From Corinectria fuckeliana (Eukaryota > Ascomycota > Sordariomycetes > Hypocreales > Nectriaceae), in assembly GCA_019137255.1 (NCBI GenBank), contig WPDH01000241.1, positions 2,745 to 66,744 of the forward strand: DNA of 64,000 nt, written 5' to 3'. Each line of letters opens with the position of its first letter. Within the stretch, counting starts at the first letter, position 1. A program made the translations under genes and the position numbers. The notes under the pieces are model-generated. The model ran no database searches. It saw nothing but the letters and a program-made list of their open reading frames with translations, and was not told the origin of the DNA. Shown here one piece after another: positions 1-11,130 of this stretch.

Positions 1-3000
1 AGTAATTATAAGAATAAGTAGGTTACTATATACTTTAAGAAATCCTATAGGGATTTTATCCTCTCTTAAGGCCTTTTATAACTTAATTTAGTATAAAGCT
101 TTTTAGACCTCTTTAGGGTCTATTATTAGGTGTATATAGCCTGACTTAGGTTTAGGTGTCTTAGAGGGTGAGAGGGGGGGGAGGTTAGAGTTATCTACCT
201 AAGGTTTAGAGAAGAATTTTCTTACTAAGATCTTAGCTTTATCTGTGTAGAGTATTACTAGCTTAGGTTAGTCTTAGCAGATAAGAGGTGAGAGCTATAA
301 AAGAGTTATAATAGTTTTACTATATAGTCTAACTTATCTTTTTATATTTTAAAATTATATTATATTATACTATAAGAGCTTAATTAGAAGTTTCCTCTAA
401 AAGGTATACTATATATTTTATATATACTAATCTTATATTATATATACCTTAGAGTATATATACTAGTCTGTTAGATAGCTAGTTTATTAGGCTATATAGT
501 ATACTTACTTAAGTTTAAAAGTTACTTTAGCTATTTTACTATTTTACTAAGAGTTATAGTAAGATCTAGGTTTCTTTTACTTTAGGGTTATATATTTTAT
601 AATTATAGTAAGTTACTTAAGAAGCTATTTAATTTTTATATTTAGGGCCTTTAAGGTGGTTATTATACTATTAGATATATAATAGAGATAGACTGTTACT
701 TTATTAGCTGCTTTTTACTAGTGGGTTTTCTTTTAGTTAAATTTAAGGTCTAGCTTAGAGGCTATCTCTTTATAAGTGTTTATAATATAAATATACTAGG
801 AGATATAGTTAGACCCTTTTAGGTTATAATTAGTTTTTATATAAGAGGTATTAATAGTTTTAATAGCCTAAGTAAGATCTAAAGTACTATTTTAGTAGCC
901 TTAGGCTAACCTAATAACTATTCTATAAGAGGTAAAAAGGCTAATATAAAGTTATAGTATCTTCTCTATAAGGCTGTTATTATCTTAGTCTAAGTGGCTA
1001 TAATAGTCTTAAAGCAGGTAGTAAAAGTTAAAGTTACTTATAAGAAGTGTGTAATTATTTAGAGTGGTGCTAATAAGAGCTTATAATATAAGTAAGTCAC
1101 CTCTACTATTTAGGGGATTATATAAAGTAATAATTTAGTATTAGGTTTTTATAAAGGTAATACTAACTTAGTCTTCTTCTGCTTATAATATTTATAACTT
1201 AAGCTTATACTATTTATTTATATAGACTATTATATACTTACTATAGTAAACTATATAGTAGTTATAATATCTTAAGCAGGCTAAGACTCTTATCTTAAGG
1301 TTCTTATTAGGCTTAAAAAGTATAATTATATTATATTTACTATAGGCTTATAGTATAATATAAGTTAGAATAGCTTAATAATTAGTATTTTAATATAGTA
1401 CTAGTATTAATTAGTAGTCTAAAAGGGAGATAGTAATAGTAATAAGGCTAAGATAATTATTAAAAAAGAGGATAGTATATAAGCAGCTTAGGCTTATATT
1501 AGGGCTAGGCTAGTAGATACTATATATAATCTGTTTATTAAGCTAAGAGGCCTTTTAGGTTTTCTTAATAAGAACTAAATAAGCTAGGCTAATAGTAAGA
1601 GCAGTAAGAGTAAGAGCTCTTAAGTTAGAGGTTTAGTTACTATATATTCTTAGAAGCAGAAAGATCTATCTAAGTATTCTTTCTTAGTTTAGGCCTAGTA
1701 TAAGGCTATAATAAGACAGTTATAGCTTTAAGCTAAGTATTTACTCTTATAGAGAATATAGTTTAAAGGGATTTTTTTATATTTAGTTAAGTATTCTTCT
1801 CTGTTAGTATATATAACACCTTTATAATATCTATAGGTTAGGGCTAATTTATAGTTTTAGGCTAGATATCTAAACTTAAAGTAGTTATAGTATTAGGTAG
1901 GTTAAAGCCTCTTATTAAAAGGCTTATAGTTATATAGTTATATATTAAGTAGTAGGCTATTATTATATAGGTAGTTAGCCTTTTTAATAAAACTAATATA
2001 TAAGATAAGATTTATCTTCACTTTAAGGCTAGGTTAACTAGTCTTTTACTTTTTAACTTAAAGGATCTTTAGTTAATTAGATCTATTAATTTCTTTAATA
2101 AGCTTATTAGTATTATTTAAGACAGATATAAGTTAGATTCTTTTTACTATTACTATAAATATTAGAGAGGAGAGAGCTATACTATTACTAAAGGCTTTAG
2201 TAATCTAATCTTTAGTATAGATAGCTTATATCTTATCTACTATATAGAATATAAGAATAGTATTACTACTTAGTAGCTTTCTTACTATAATAATACTAGA
2301 GTTACTATAGGCTTAGTTTACTATCTTAATAGTATCTTTTAGGGTTTAGCTGTTAATATTAGGGGGTATATTTCTTATTTAGATTATAACTTTATATTTA
2401 ATACAGCTTTAGGTTATTTGCTTTATGTTTCTCTGGTTTAGAGGTGTTAGGTTTTATATTATAATTAATATATAAGAGGGTTAGCCTCTCTTATAATCTA
2501 AGAGCGTAGTAAGAGCTGTGTTAATAATAAAAGTGAGGGCTATAGTAATATTTATAGTGATTTAGTCCTTAAGAGCTATTTTATAGTTATATATTATATC
2601 CTCCTCACATAAGATATAAGCTTATATCTTATATATAGATATATAAGTTTAGATAATATACTAAACTTGTTTAAGAGATATAATAAGAATAATTTTAGTA
2701 ATAGTACTATATGCTTTATTTTCTAGGTTATCTACTAGTGTTCTACTTAGTTTTACAGCAGGTTTGTTATTTTTACTTAGTATATACTAGCTGATTTCTG
2801 TGAGAGGGTTATATTAATTTTAGTTAAGTTTATACACCTTTAAATTAATAGCTATTAGAAGCATATTAGTACTATCACTATAGTCCTAATATGTTATTAT
2901 CCCTAGGGTAATATATATATAAGGATTTAGATTCTAGTGTTAGAATGTATTTTAAAGGTAGATTAGGGCTATAGTAAGCAGAAACTAGGTAAGTAAGAAA

Positions 3001-6000
3001 AATATTAACTAGGGTTTATATATTTATAATAATAAATATAAGATAAGTACTTTTAAATTAAGAAATTTCTATATATAACTATTAAAAAAACTTTTACTAG
3101 TATAAAAAACAGTCTAGTTATAATTAATATAAATATACTAAGAATAATATACTTTTTTTTTATTATAAGAATTTATTATAAAATAAGCTAAATAAAAAGT
3201 TATTACTATCTAGTAATAGCTTAAGTTATAGCTTTAAAAAGAGCTACTAAAAAGTAGTTATAATAAGAGAAGAAATCTTTTACTAATTAAGCTAGAAATT
3301 ATCTTAGAAAATCCTAAGATAGTCTTAAAGAATTTTTAAAACTTATTTAAAGATTTCTTAAAAAGTAACTAAAAAGTATCTTAAAACTTTCTCTTATATA
3401 AGAGAAAAACCTTCTCTAAAATAAATAGAGAAATTATTATTATATTATCTTATTATTTTACTCTTAAGCTTAAAATATCTTAATTATATAAGTAAGAATT
3501 TTTTTCTTTTAATAGTATTTACTTTATATATCTCTTAATATAGTTAATTTTATATTATAAGAGATAAGAAGAGAATTAAACTACTAAAATTATATATATT
3601 AACACTTTATAATTTTTTTTTATAGTAAGAAACACTTAACTATTAGTCTTTTAACACTTAAGTTAATAATAAGCTAATTAAGAGTATTAATAATAGTGTT
3701 AAGACTGTTACTAAAGCTGTTATTATAGCTATAGTAGTTATATCTTATAATATTATTACTACTACTTTTAGCTCTCTTAATTCTATTATTAGAGTATCTA
3801 ATAGCTAACTCTTATAAGGTTACTTTTAGCTGTTTACACCTGTTCTTACTTATATTTTTCTACTTTTTTTTTTTAAGACTATTAAGACTTATTTTAAGTT
3901 AGCTACTTTTTAAGTATTAAGAATTTAACTAAATAGTATAGTTAAAAAGCTTAAGTTAGTTAAGATAGTTAAAAAGATAAGATTTTTAGAGTTTAAGATT
4001 ATAATTAGCTAATTATAAATTTTACTAAATTTTTTTATAATAAGAGAGTTAAGTTCTAAATTGCTTAAAAGCTTATAATAGTAATAATTTAATAGAAAAG
4101 TAAGTAAAATTAAGTATAAAAAGATAGTATTATATATATAAAAATAAAAGAATTCTTATATACTTATAAGTATAAGTAATATATTATTATTATTAATAAC
4201 TAATATATATAAGAAAAGTAAGACTTATATAAGTATTAATTTATTAAAAATTTATAAAAGTAAAGTATTAAGTTTTAATTTACTAGCTTATATATAAAAG
4301 TAAAGTCTATTATTATTATTTATTTATTTATACCTAATTTAGCTTATAACTATTTAGTTTTTTTTCTAAGTAACTTAGACTAATTTATAATAAGAGAGAA
4401 AAACCTTAATAGTAAGTTATAAGATAAAAAACCTTTTACTACTCTTACTTAAAAGAGAAGTAAGTTAAGCTTAATATATATATATAGTAATATAAGTTAT
4501 AAGTAGGTTTACTTTATAAGAAAAGCTAATTATATACTTATAATAATAAGTTTTTATAAGGCTTAGCCTAAATTATATACTAAAATTTAATTAGTCTTAA
4601 GTTAAGTTTAAGTTACTTATACTACTTATTCTTATCCTCTTAGGTATTATTCTTCTTACTAACTAGTATTAGTATACCTTTTTTAGCTTTTAATAGTATT
4701 TACTCTCTTAATTAGTTAATTAGTCTAAATACTATAAGAGTTAAACTTAAACCTAAGTCTAGTCTAGCTTAAGACTACTTTAAGAGCTATTTAAGCTCTC
4801 TTTAAGTAAGATAGTTTAGTACTATAGTTAGTATTAGTATTAATACTATTATATCTTATAGTAAGTATACTATATATTTATATTACTTACTTAAAATACT
4901 AAACTATATAAGTTTTTTTATATAAGTATTTCTTATCTATTTTTACTCTTTTTATACTATATAGTATATATAAAACTATACTAAGTATAAGCTATTATAA
5001 TTATAATATACTAAAAGAATCTTACTAGTAAAAGTAAAGTATATTATATCTCTTATATAGTAAGCCTTCTTATAGTAGTTACACCTAGCTTATTTCTAAT
5101 AGTACTATATAATATATCTAAAATAAAAGTATTTAAAGTACTACTTAGATTAAATCTCCTCTAAATAAGGCTTAGTCTAATAAATCTTTATAGCTATAAT
5201 TATATTTTAGTTATAAAGTTTATTTATATCTATTAGTTTAGTTAATAATATAACTAGTAACTAATAAGGTTTAGTTATATAGTAACTTTATAATAGTTTT
5301 ATAGTATATATCTTAATACTATTTACTTATTAGATATTTATTATAAGATCTTTAAGTAAGTCTTTTATATAGCTAGTTAAAACTCTCTTAGTAACTATTA
5401 TAAACTATCTTAAGACCTAATATATACTTATACTAAAAATAGTAAGAATTTAAGTATTATCTTTTAAGAGATTTATAATTAGTTTATAAAAAAAGACTAT
5501 AATATTCTTACTAAGAAGGTAGTATAAGACTACTATAAGTAAGAGATAACCTTTTAAGAGAGTATAATTAATAATTATTATAATATCTAATAGTATATAA
5601 GATATAATATTAAGAGCTATATTAGGTAACCTAATAATAATCTTTCTACTAAGATAAGAAGAGATTACTTTTAATATTAGTACTATTAAGAATAAAAGTA
5701 TTCTCTTATTATAAGTGACTTAAGCTTAGGTTAAAGTCTTAATAAGTATTTTCTAAAAGGTAACTAATATTACTTTTTTAATAGTAGTTATAATTATTTT
5801 TATAAGAGATAATAAGATTAGAATCTTACTACTTATATATTAAGTATAACTTATAGTAATATTAGCTAAAGTTACTACTATTTCTTAAACTAAGAGGAAA
5901 GTAGCTCTTAGAATAATTACTTTAAGTTTATATTTAGTCTTAATAATAAGATCTTTAAATTAATTATAGGTTATTTTTATACTAGGCTTAACCTATAGTA

Positions 6001-6360
6001 AGAGTAGGTTTTATAGTGAAAAATTTTTCTTAAGAGAAGAAGAGAGATAGTTTATAATCTTAATATCCTCTATTTTATTAAGCCTATATATTATATATAA
6101 TATAGTAATAATATAAGAGCGGAAAAAAAGTAAAAAAGGTTTATAAAGAAAGTTAGTTAGGTTAAAATAGATTTTTAAGAGTATAGCTAAGATATAGTAA
6201 GAGTAACTATTAAATATTTATAAAAGGTTATCTATTATTATTAATATATATAGTATAGTAAAAAAGTGGGTTTTTATTAATAGAAACTAGTGCTCTAGTT
6301 AAAGCTATTATTAGGAGTGTTAGTAAAAGACTAAAAAGTAAGCGTACACCTAATTTAGGT
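1..6360. repeat. RIP-degenerated AT-rich repeat block
   Basis: About 6.3 kb dominated by TA, TTA and TAG strings, with CA and TG dinucleotides nearly absent through most of it and no open frame above 60 codons on either strand. This is the outcome expected of repeat-induced point mutation (C to T, mainly at CpA) on a transposon-derived sequence. The block begins before the window and ends abruptly at about 6360-6410, where normal composition returns. On the minus strand near 5130-5480, frames look coding-like once TAG codons are read as former Trp or Gln codons, so a fossil transposase or polyprotein is likely. I could not assign a family. No terminal repeats were recognised with confidence. 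Confidence 0.85.
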
Positions 6361-6430
6361 GAGACTATACTTTCCCTGATTTAGCTAGGAGGTGTAGGTT
6401 ATTCAAATAGAGGTGTGTCTAATTTTGTGG
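6335..6430. repeat. Palindromic end of the RIP block
   Basis: The right border of the AT-rich block carries a short perfect inverted repeat, CACCTAA-TTAGGTG, near 6346-6360. Further GGTGT-type repeats follow (AGGTGTAGG and AGAGGTGTGTC, 6390-6420) before ordinary sequence begins. Subterminal palindromes of this kind are common at ends of pogo/Tc1-like DNA transposons. The matching left end was not found, so this is only a candidate element terminus. Confidence 0.3.
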
Positions 6431-6535
6431 TCCTCCGCATCTAATAATCCAGGACGTACCCACTAACTTACCCTTGCTGCTTGGCTACTTCGGTTCAACA
6501 GAAGACGAAGTGTGAACTGTGGGACTTTTGTTCCA

Positions 6536-6620
6536 GGGTGTGACGGTCAGCATTATCGCCTTCCATCTCACAGTGGAGAGTAGCGATTGATTCGGGGTTC
6601 GACTCCCGATGGTTGCATTG
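6536..6620 (+). repeat. tRNA-derived (Glu-like) fragment with Pol III B box
   Basis: The stretch resembles a degraded tRNA, closest to tRNA-Glu. It has a D-arm-like segment (GTGTGACGGTCAGCA), an ATCGC/GCGAT pair able to form an anticodon stem around an oversized 23-nt loop, and a perfect B-box, GGTTCGACTCC, at 6596-6606. The acceptor ends do not pair and the T-stem carries an extra G. It is therefore probably a tRNA pseudogene or the head of a tRNA-derived SINE rather than a working tRNA. Confidence 0.4.
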
Positions 6621-7064
6621 CGCAGCTGGTTCGTGTCTTACTTTTTGACGGTCCATTCATCTTTTTGTCTCTGCGTGTTGTGAGACCCGGCTTGCTTGTC
6701 TTAGGAACTGCAATTATCCTTCCTTGCTCAAGTAGGTACGCATAAATACTTACCTCCTTACTAGGCATGTTCGTATTTGCAACATTTTTCTACAGTCTCA
6801 CTAATGATAGATGTATGATAATTTCGCTATGTCCTCATCTAAGTTTCATATTAACTACTAACCTGCTGGCATTTCTCGATTTCCTACTAAGAGTGTGGAT
6901 AAACCCAGTGAGGAGCGCGACTCCTCCCAACCCAGCTATCAAGGAACCTGCTCTATATCTAATTAATAGAGGCACTGGACCCAAGTTTCCTCTAGTTTCA
7001 TTTCTGGACTTAGGTTTCAATGGATAACTCCTTTCATCTTATTAGTTAGTGACTATAGTGTTCA

Positions 7065-7100
7065 GGTTAGCATTATCGCCTTCTACCTCGCAGGTCTGGC
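7065..7100 (+). repeat. Second partial copy of the tRNA-like sequence
   Basis: A segment centred on AGCATTATCGCCTTC (7069-7083) repeats 15 bases found at 6549-6563. The similarity extends to about 29 nt with a few mismatches. The T-arm and B box are missing here, so this is a 5' fragment only. It sits 0.5 kb from the fuller copy. Confidence 0.4.
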
Positions 7101-7392
7101 CTGGAATGTTCCCTAGAAATGTTGTACACTTATAGAACGGTATGTCTAGCCGGAGTTTTAAGACTCGAAAACATTCGGAGTAAATACGTCTTTGCGTACA
7201 TGCCCAAACATTCTCACAACCAATACGCACAGCTTGTATCTGAGACTGATGTAGTTGTAAGATCTCGTCAACTTTCCTGTTAAATAATTACATCACGCTT
7301 CAGCCCAGACTCCGAATAATGCTAGTTAAGAGACTTGTCCCCGTACGCCGAGCTGACTGTGCAAAACAATAAACCATTTATGAAACCAGCCT

Positions 7393-8223
7393 TCATGTCC
7401 TGGTGGTCCCTACGATGCTGTCGTGCTCGCTCCATACATCCTTACTCTCCTGCTCAACGGCACGCATAGCGATAGCAACGTCCTCAAGCCTAGTGACGAC
7501 GTCAATGACTCCCTGGTTGACTCGCTGGAAATATCGATCATTTGCTTCCCGTCGTTTCCTAGCGAGCAGGATGTCAACTTCCGTCTCCTCCTCTAATTTG
7601 GCGCCTAGTCCATCGACACCTGTCCCACTGCTCCCAGGGCGAGGGACACTGCCGGTGCCTACAGTGCTCCTTCCAGCTTCAGTTCCATCGGCAGCGCCGG
7701 ACCTTGACGCGTCTCCCAAAGCGCCTTTCAAGTTGCGCACTTCGTCTCCCGCTGCAGAAGTGGTGGTGTCTCGCTGTCCAGTCTCGATGGCGTCGTCAGC
7801 TTCGCTCCTGGCCCAAGCTTGGGCCAATGCGATTTGGGCTGCTCGTAGATCCGCCAGCTTGCGATCATGCTCTGCGCCGAATACGTGTGTTCCACCAGAT
7901 GCTGACAACTCCACCTCTTCTAGAGTTGCTTGCATTTCCGCCCACAGGGCGTCAGTCCGGTCCGCACTGCGCGTGCTCTCCGCTGCGATGAGTCCTCGAC
8001 CAGGCCGTTGCAAATTGGGAGAAATAACAGTGCCAGACCGGTTTGAGGGGGTGCGTTCGAGGTTGGTGAGGTTCAGACTTGACTGACCCAGCAATGGGGC
8101 TCCTGATGCTGGGACGACGCCGGGAAGTGAGATATGTGATACATTCGGTGATGGATGAAGAAACAGGGTAGGAGGCGGATCACGCTGCCTGCTCTGTGGT
8201 CGACGCATCTGAGACATGGTCAC
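7393..8223 (-). CDS. Uncharacterised fungal protein, 276 aa
   Basis: A single-exon frame of 276 codons on the minus strand. I do not recognise a named family. The N-terminal third is Pro/Ser/Arg-rich and probably disordered. Residues ~95-145 look helical (WAEMQATLEEVEL, then a KLADLRAAQIALAQAWARSE stretch). A Gly/Ser/Thr-rich linker follows, and the last ~60 residues form a second charged helix rich in Arg and Glu (ARKRREANDRYFQRVNQGV), compatible with a coiled coil. Either Met1 or Met3 (MSQMRRPQ) could start the protein. It is transcribed away from RPS23 with ~400 bp between the start codons. Overlapping plus-strand frames are less protein-like and were left out. Confidence 0.65.
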   Translation of the reverse strand: MTMSQMRRPQSRQRDPPPTLFLHPSPNVSHISLPGVVPASGAPLLGQSSLNLTNLERTPSNRSGTVISPNLQRPGRGLIAAESTRSADRTDALWAEMQATLEEVELSASGGTHVFGAEHDRKLADLRAAQIALAQAWARSEADDAIETGQRDTTTSAAGDEVRNLKGALGDASRSGAADGTEAGRSTVGTGSVPRPGSSGTGVDGLGAKLEEETEVDILLARKRREANDRYFQRVNQGVIDVVTRLEDVAIAMRAVEQESKDVWSEHDSIVGTTRT

Positions 8224-8627
8224 CTAATCAGTCTTCCTCGATGATATATGTGATTGGAATGATGAACTCGAGAGCTTCTCAGCGTCACCGCATCATTGGA
8301 GCTGATACGCCAGCGAAGTTCAAGGTGGAGCGCAAGACTAGCGATGGCCCTTTAGTGGAGCGAGAAAGTGGTCAGCTTTTGCACGTGACGCATCATGTGC
8401 TTCCCCGCCACAAATTGCTCCAGCACCGTCTCTAGGGCCTTCAAACCCTACCTACAATTTTCGTTGGGCCGACTCTCCAACTTTTCGTCGTCTCCGCTAA
8501 TTCACATCACCAACCGTCGTCGCGATACACAGATAAGTCGGTAGGTGCTCCTTCAACCCATCTCCTCTGCCGAATCCATTGCCATCAACGAACCCCCTCG
8601 ACACTCAACTGACGACGCATAGCAAAA
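8224..8627. promoter_or_regulatory. Divergent promoter region before RPS23
   Basis: About 400 bp between the start codons of the minus-strand 276-aa gene and RPS23. The RPS23-proximal half is pyrimidine-rich (8470-8600), typical of highly expressed fungal ribosomal-protein genes. No TATA box was identified with confidence. Confidence 0.4.
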
Positions 8628-9124
8628 ATGGCTGGAGGCAAACCCCGTGGTCTTAACGCCGCGCGAAAGCTGCGAACGAACCGAAAGGACCAGAAATGGG
8701 CCGATCTCGCCTACAAGAAGCGTGCCCTTGGCACTGCCTTTAAGTCGTCGCCCTTTGGTGGCTCTTCCCACGCCAAGGGAATTGTCCTCGAGAAGGTCGG
8801 TGTCGAGGCCAAGCAGCCCAACTCCGCCATCCGAAAGTGTGTTCGTGTTCAGTTGATCAAGAACGGCAAGAAGGTCACTGCTTTCGGTACGAACCATCCC
8901 CCTTGATTACGCACCGTGCGAATCGAGACTAACGATTACTGGCAGTCCCCAATGACGGTTGCTTGAACTTCGTGGACGAGAACGACGAGGTCCTCCTGGC
9001 TGGTTTCGGTCGCAAGGGCAAGGCCAAGGGTGATATTCCCGGTGTGCGATTCAAGGTCGTCAAGGTCTCTGGCGTCGGTCTGCTCGCTCTGTGGAAGGAG
9101 AAGAAGGAGAAGCCTCGATCTTAA
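8628..9124 (+). CDS. RPS23: 40S ribosomal protein S23 (uS12)
   Basis: Exons 8628-8886 and 8946-9124 join to give 145 aa, the length of yeast Rps23. The 59-bp intron starts GTACGA, has an ACTAAC branch point at 8928-8933 and ends GGCAG. Splicing restores the conserved junction [15 protein letters not shown]. The hallmark uS12 segment [10 protein letters not shown] is present, as is the loop [10 protein letters not shown]; the protein ends KEKKEKPRS. uS12 sits in the small-subunit decoding centre and affects translational accuracy. The start was chosen because the protein begins [14 protein letters not shown], as in orthologues. COQ2 lies tail-to-tail downstream. Assignment is essentially certain. 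Confidence 0.98.
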
Positions 9125-9386
9125 AGACGATGCTTGGGGAAGGAAACGAAGTCATATTTCGGCATGAGGAGTCAAATCGGCTTGCTTGCATCGGCATCAC
9201 AGGTTAGGGTTCTGATCATGAGAGACGAGGTCTGAAAGGAAAAATAGATCAAAAGTCTTCAACAAAAATGTGTTCATGCCGTGTGACAAAACATTGGGAA
9301 ATGTGTTCTCTAAATTACATTTATGACATGACACTGTATTGTACACAATTTTGCTCCTAGGCGGACTACTTGCTCTTCTCCGGCTC

Positions 9387-10574
9387 CTAGACGTACTTGA
9401 TTGTGTAATCAGTCGCCATTCCCAACCCGATAACTCCACCAGTGATCCAGCAACCGTTGACAAACCACCACCAACAGTTCTTAACGCTCTTAAGGTTGAC
9501 CCGCTTGATCATGATACCAAGTGTGACCAAGGCTCCTCCGCAACTTCCAATGAAGAAAGCAGGCCCAGCGCCAGCAGCGACACCTGCTGCCGTCAAGAGA
9601 CCGACCTGGATGCCAGCCAGCCCAGTCAATACTTTTTTGGTCTCGGCGTCATGCTTTAGCGCAATACTCTTGATCCCGGCCTTGACATCGTCTTTGATGT
9701 CCATGTGGGCATAGATCATGTCATAGAGCACCGTCCATGCAATATTAGAGGCGTACAGGAAGCCAGCGGCTGTCAAGGCTGATGAGTGTGCCAGGAGGTC
9801 GACTCCAAGAGCGGGAAATCCCATGATGGCGCCCCATGAGAAGGTCAGACCGAGAACGAACTGAGGGTAGTACGTTACCCTCTTTGCGAGAGGGTAGCTA
9901 GCAACAAAGAGCAGGCTAGGGGTTGCATAGAAGAAACATGACAGGGGGAATTGAAGCAGAATTCCTAGTCCGGCGAGGAGCTGGCATCCCGTGTAGACGA
10001 GCCCCTTTAACGGTGTGATGGCGCCACGGGCGATCGGCCGTAAACGTGTTCGGGTGACATGAGGGTCCAAGTTTCTGTCCCAGAGATCGTTGATTGAACA
10101 TCCTGCTCCCCGCATTATCAGAGCGCCTGAGAAGAACAGAAGACAAGTGCCGATTACAGATCCAGGGGCCGCCATCGGGGTCGCCATCGGGGCCGCCATG
10201 AGAGTTGAGAAGAGACATGGGAAGAAGAGGTAGTAAGTCCCGGTAGGCTTGTCAAGGCGAACCAGCTCAGCGTAAGGGACCCATGAGGTGGGAATCACCG
10301 AAAGAATTCCAGACCGCGGTCGTTGATATGTGGTTGCCACCGTCGATAACGTGCTTTCCAGCGTTGGCGTTTGAGAGAGCAGCGCCGAAGACTTCTTGCT
10401 CGCCTCGTGAAACCCAGTCACCCGATTGTGACTGATTTGTGACTGGTTGAGGGCCATGGGTAATTGAGTGAGAATTGGACGAGTGGTTCTTCGCCCGAGA
10501 CTTCTCAAGATATGCCCAGACACAGCTCCAGCGTGAGCCAGGGCCGAAGCCCTGGGAAGAACGGCGAGTCTCAT
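9387..10574 (-). CDS. COQ2: 4-hydroxybenzoate polyprenyltransferase, mitochondrial
   Basis: An intronless frame of 395 aa. Coq2 attaches the polyprenyl tail to 4-hydroxybenzoate in ubiquinone synthesis, in the inner mitochondrial membrane. The first Asp-rich motif is NDLWDRNLD (residues 162-170), followed by the family signature TRLRPIA; the second Asp motif is DIKDD near residue 290. Eight or so hydrophobic segments span residues 115-390, as in UbiA enzymes. The N-terminal ~90 residues are rich in Arg, Ser and Ala and poor in acidic residues, fitting a mitochondrial presequence. A small internal duplication, AAPMATPMAAP (127-137), sits in the first membrane segment. Convergent with RPS23, ~260 bp away. 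Confidence 0.95.
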   Translation of the reverse strand: MRLAVLPRASALAHAGAVSGHILRSLGRRTTRPILTQLPMALNQSQISHNRVTGFHEASKKSSALLSQTPTLESTLSTVATTYQRPRSGILSVIPTSWVPYAELVRLDKPTGTYYLFFPCLFSTLMAAPMATPMAAPGSVIGTCLLFFSGALIMRGAGCSINDLWDRNLDPHVTRTRLRPIARGAITPLKGLVYTGCQLLAGLGILLQFPLSCFFYATPSLLFVASYPLAKRVTYYPQFVLGLTFSWGAIMGFPALGVDLLAHSSALTAAGFLYASNIAWTVLYDMIYAHMDIKDDVKAGIKSIALKHDAETKKVLTGLAGIQVGLLTAAGVAAGAGPAFFIGSCGGALVTLGIMIKRVNLKSVKNCWWWFVNGCWITGGVIGLGMATDYTIKYV

Positions 10575-11130
10575 TGATAATCAAAATTCTAGAAAGATGT
10601 GAGAATTCTTTCATTCCTAGAGGGCTGACTGGGAATATCTACTTACAGTTGATGGTAGCCTAGAGGATATCCAGCTGACCAGGATCCTCGACTCCCAGAC
10701 ATCCAGCCAGATGGGACTGCTGTGAGTTCGAAATCTCGAACGGCCCCGGGTAGATGCCGAGACTTCGATACAAGAATACCTGGGTATATACTAGTAGCGG
10801 AGCTCTGTCACGTGGATTTGCATGCAAATCGTATTTCTCCCTGACAGCCACCAGGGTGCGCATTCACAGTAATCTGATATGATTGGCTGCGCATTCAATG
10901 CACGCCAAACACGTCGAGTAATCAACCCGACGAGGTGACTCGCAACCGAACATAAACACCACTGCCACCTGTTAATGGCCGAGCTTCCTGGACTGACACA
11001 TTCTGGTCGTCGCGGCCGTGGCACTGCTACTTCGATCAACTCAAAACCGGCCTTCGATCCTCTTTAAGGCACCCGCCAACACGTCCTCGCACTTGGCATC
11101 GCACGCGACGGTCCCGAAACACACGACAAC
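10575..11130. promoter_or_regulatory. Divergent intergenic region COQ2 / JmjC gene
   Basis: About 550 bp between two divergent start codons. No convincing coding sequence is present. It should hold both promoters and 5' UTRs; no specific site could be supported. Confidence 0.4.

Larger units (their letters stand above)
6361..7392. other. Intergenic region with tRNA-like fragments
   Basis: About 1 kb of normal-composition DNA between the RIP block and the first gene. I see no convincing protein gene; the short frames here lack codon structure or recognisable motifs. It contains two related tRNA-like pieces (6540-6620 and 7068-7100), listed separately. Confidence 0.6.

Noticed and set aside
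1..6360. CRISPR array or tandem telomeric repeat
   Set aside because: No regular repeat-spacer pattern and no TTAGGG tandem repeats; the composition fits RIP.
6536..6620. Functional tRNA gene
   Set aside because: B box is perfect but the acceptor stem does not pair, the T-stem has an extra base and the anticodon arm is irregular.
7403..8086. 227-codon plus-strand frame opposite the 276-aa gene
   Set aside because: It lies antisense to a more protein-like frame, is Ser/Leu-rich with no domain, and looks like a shadow of GC-rich coding DNA.
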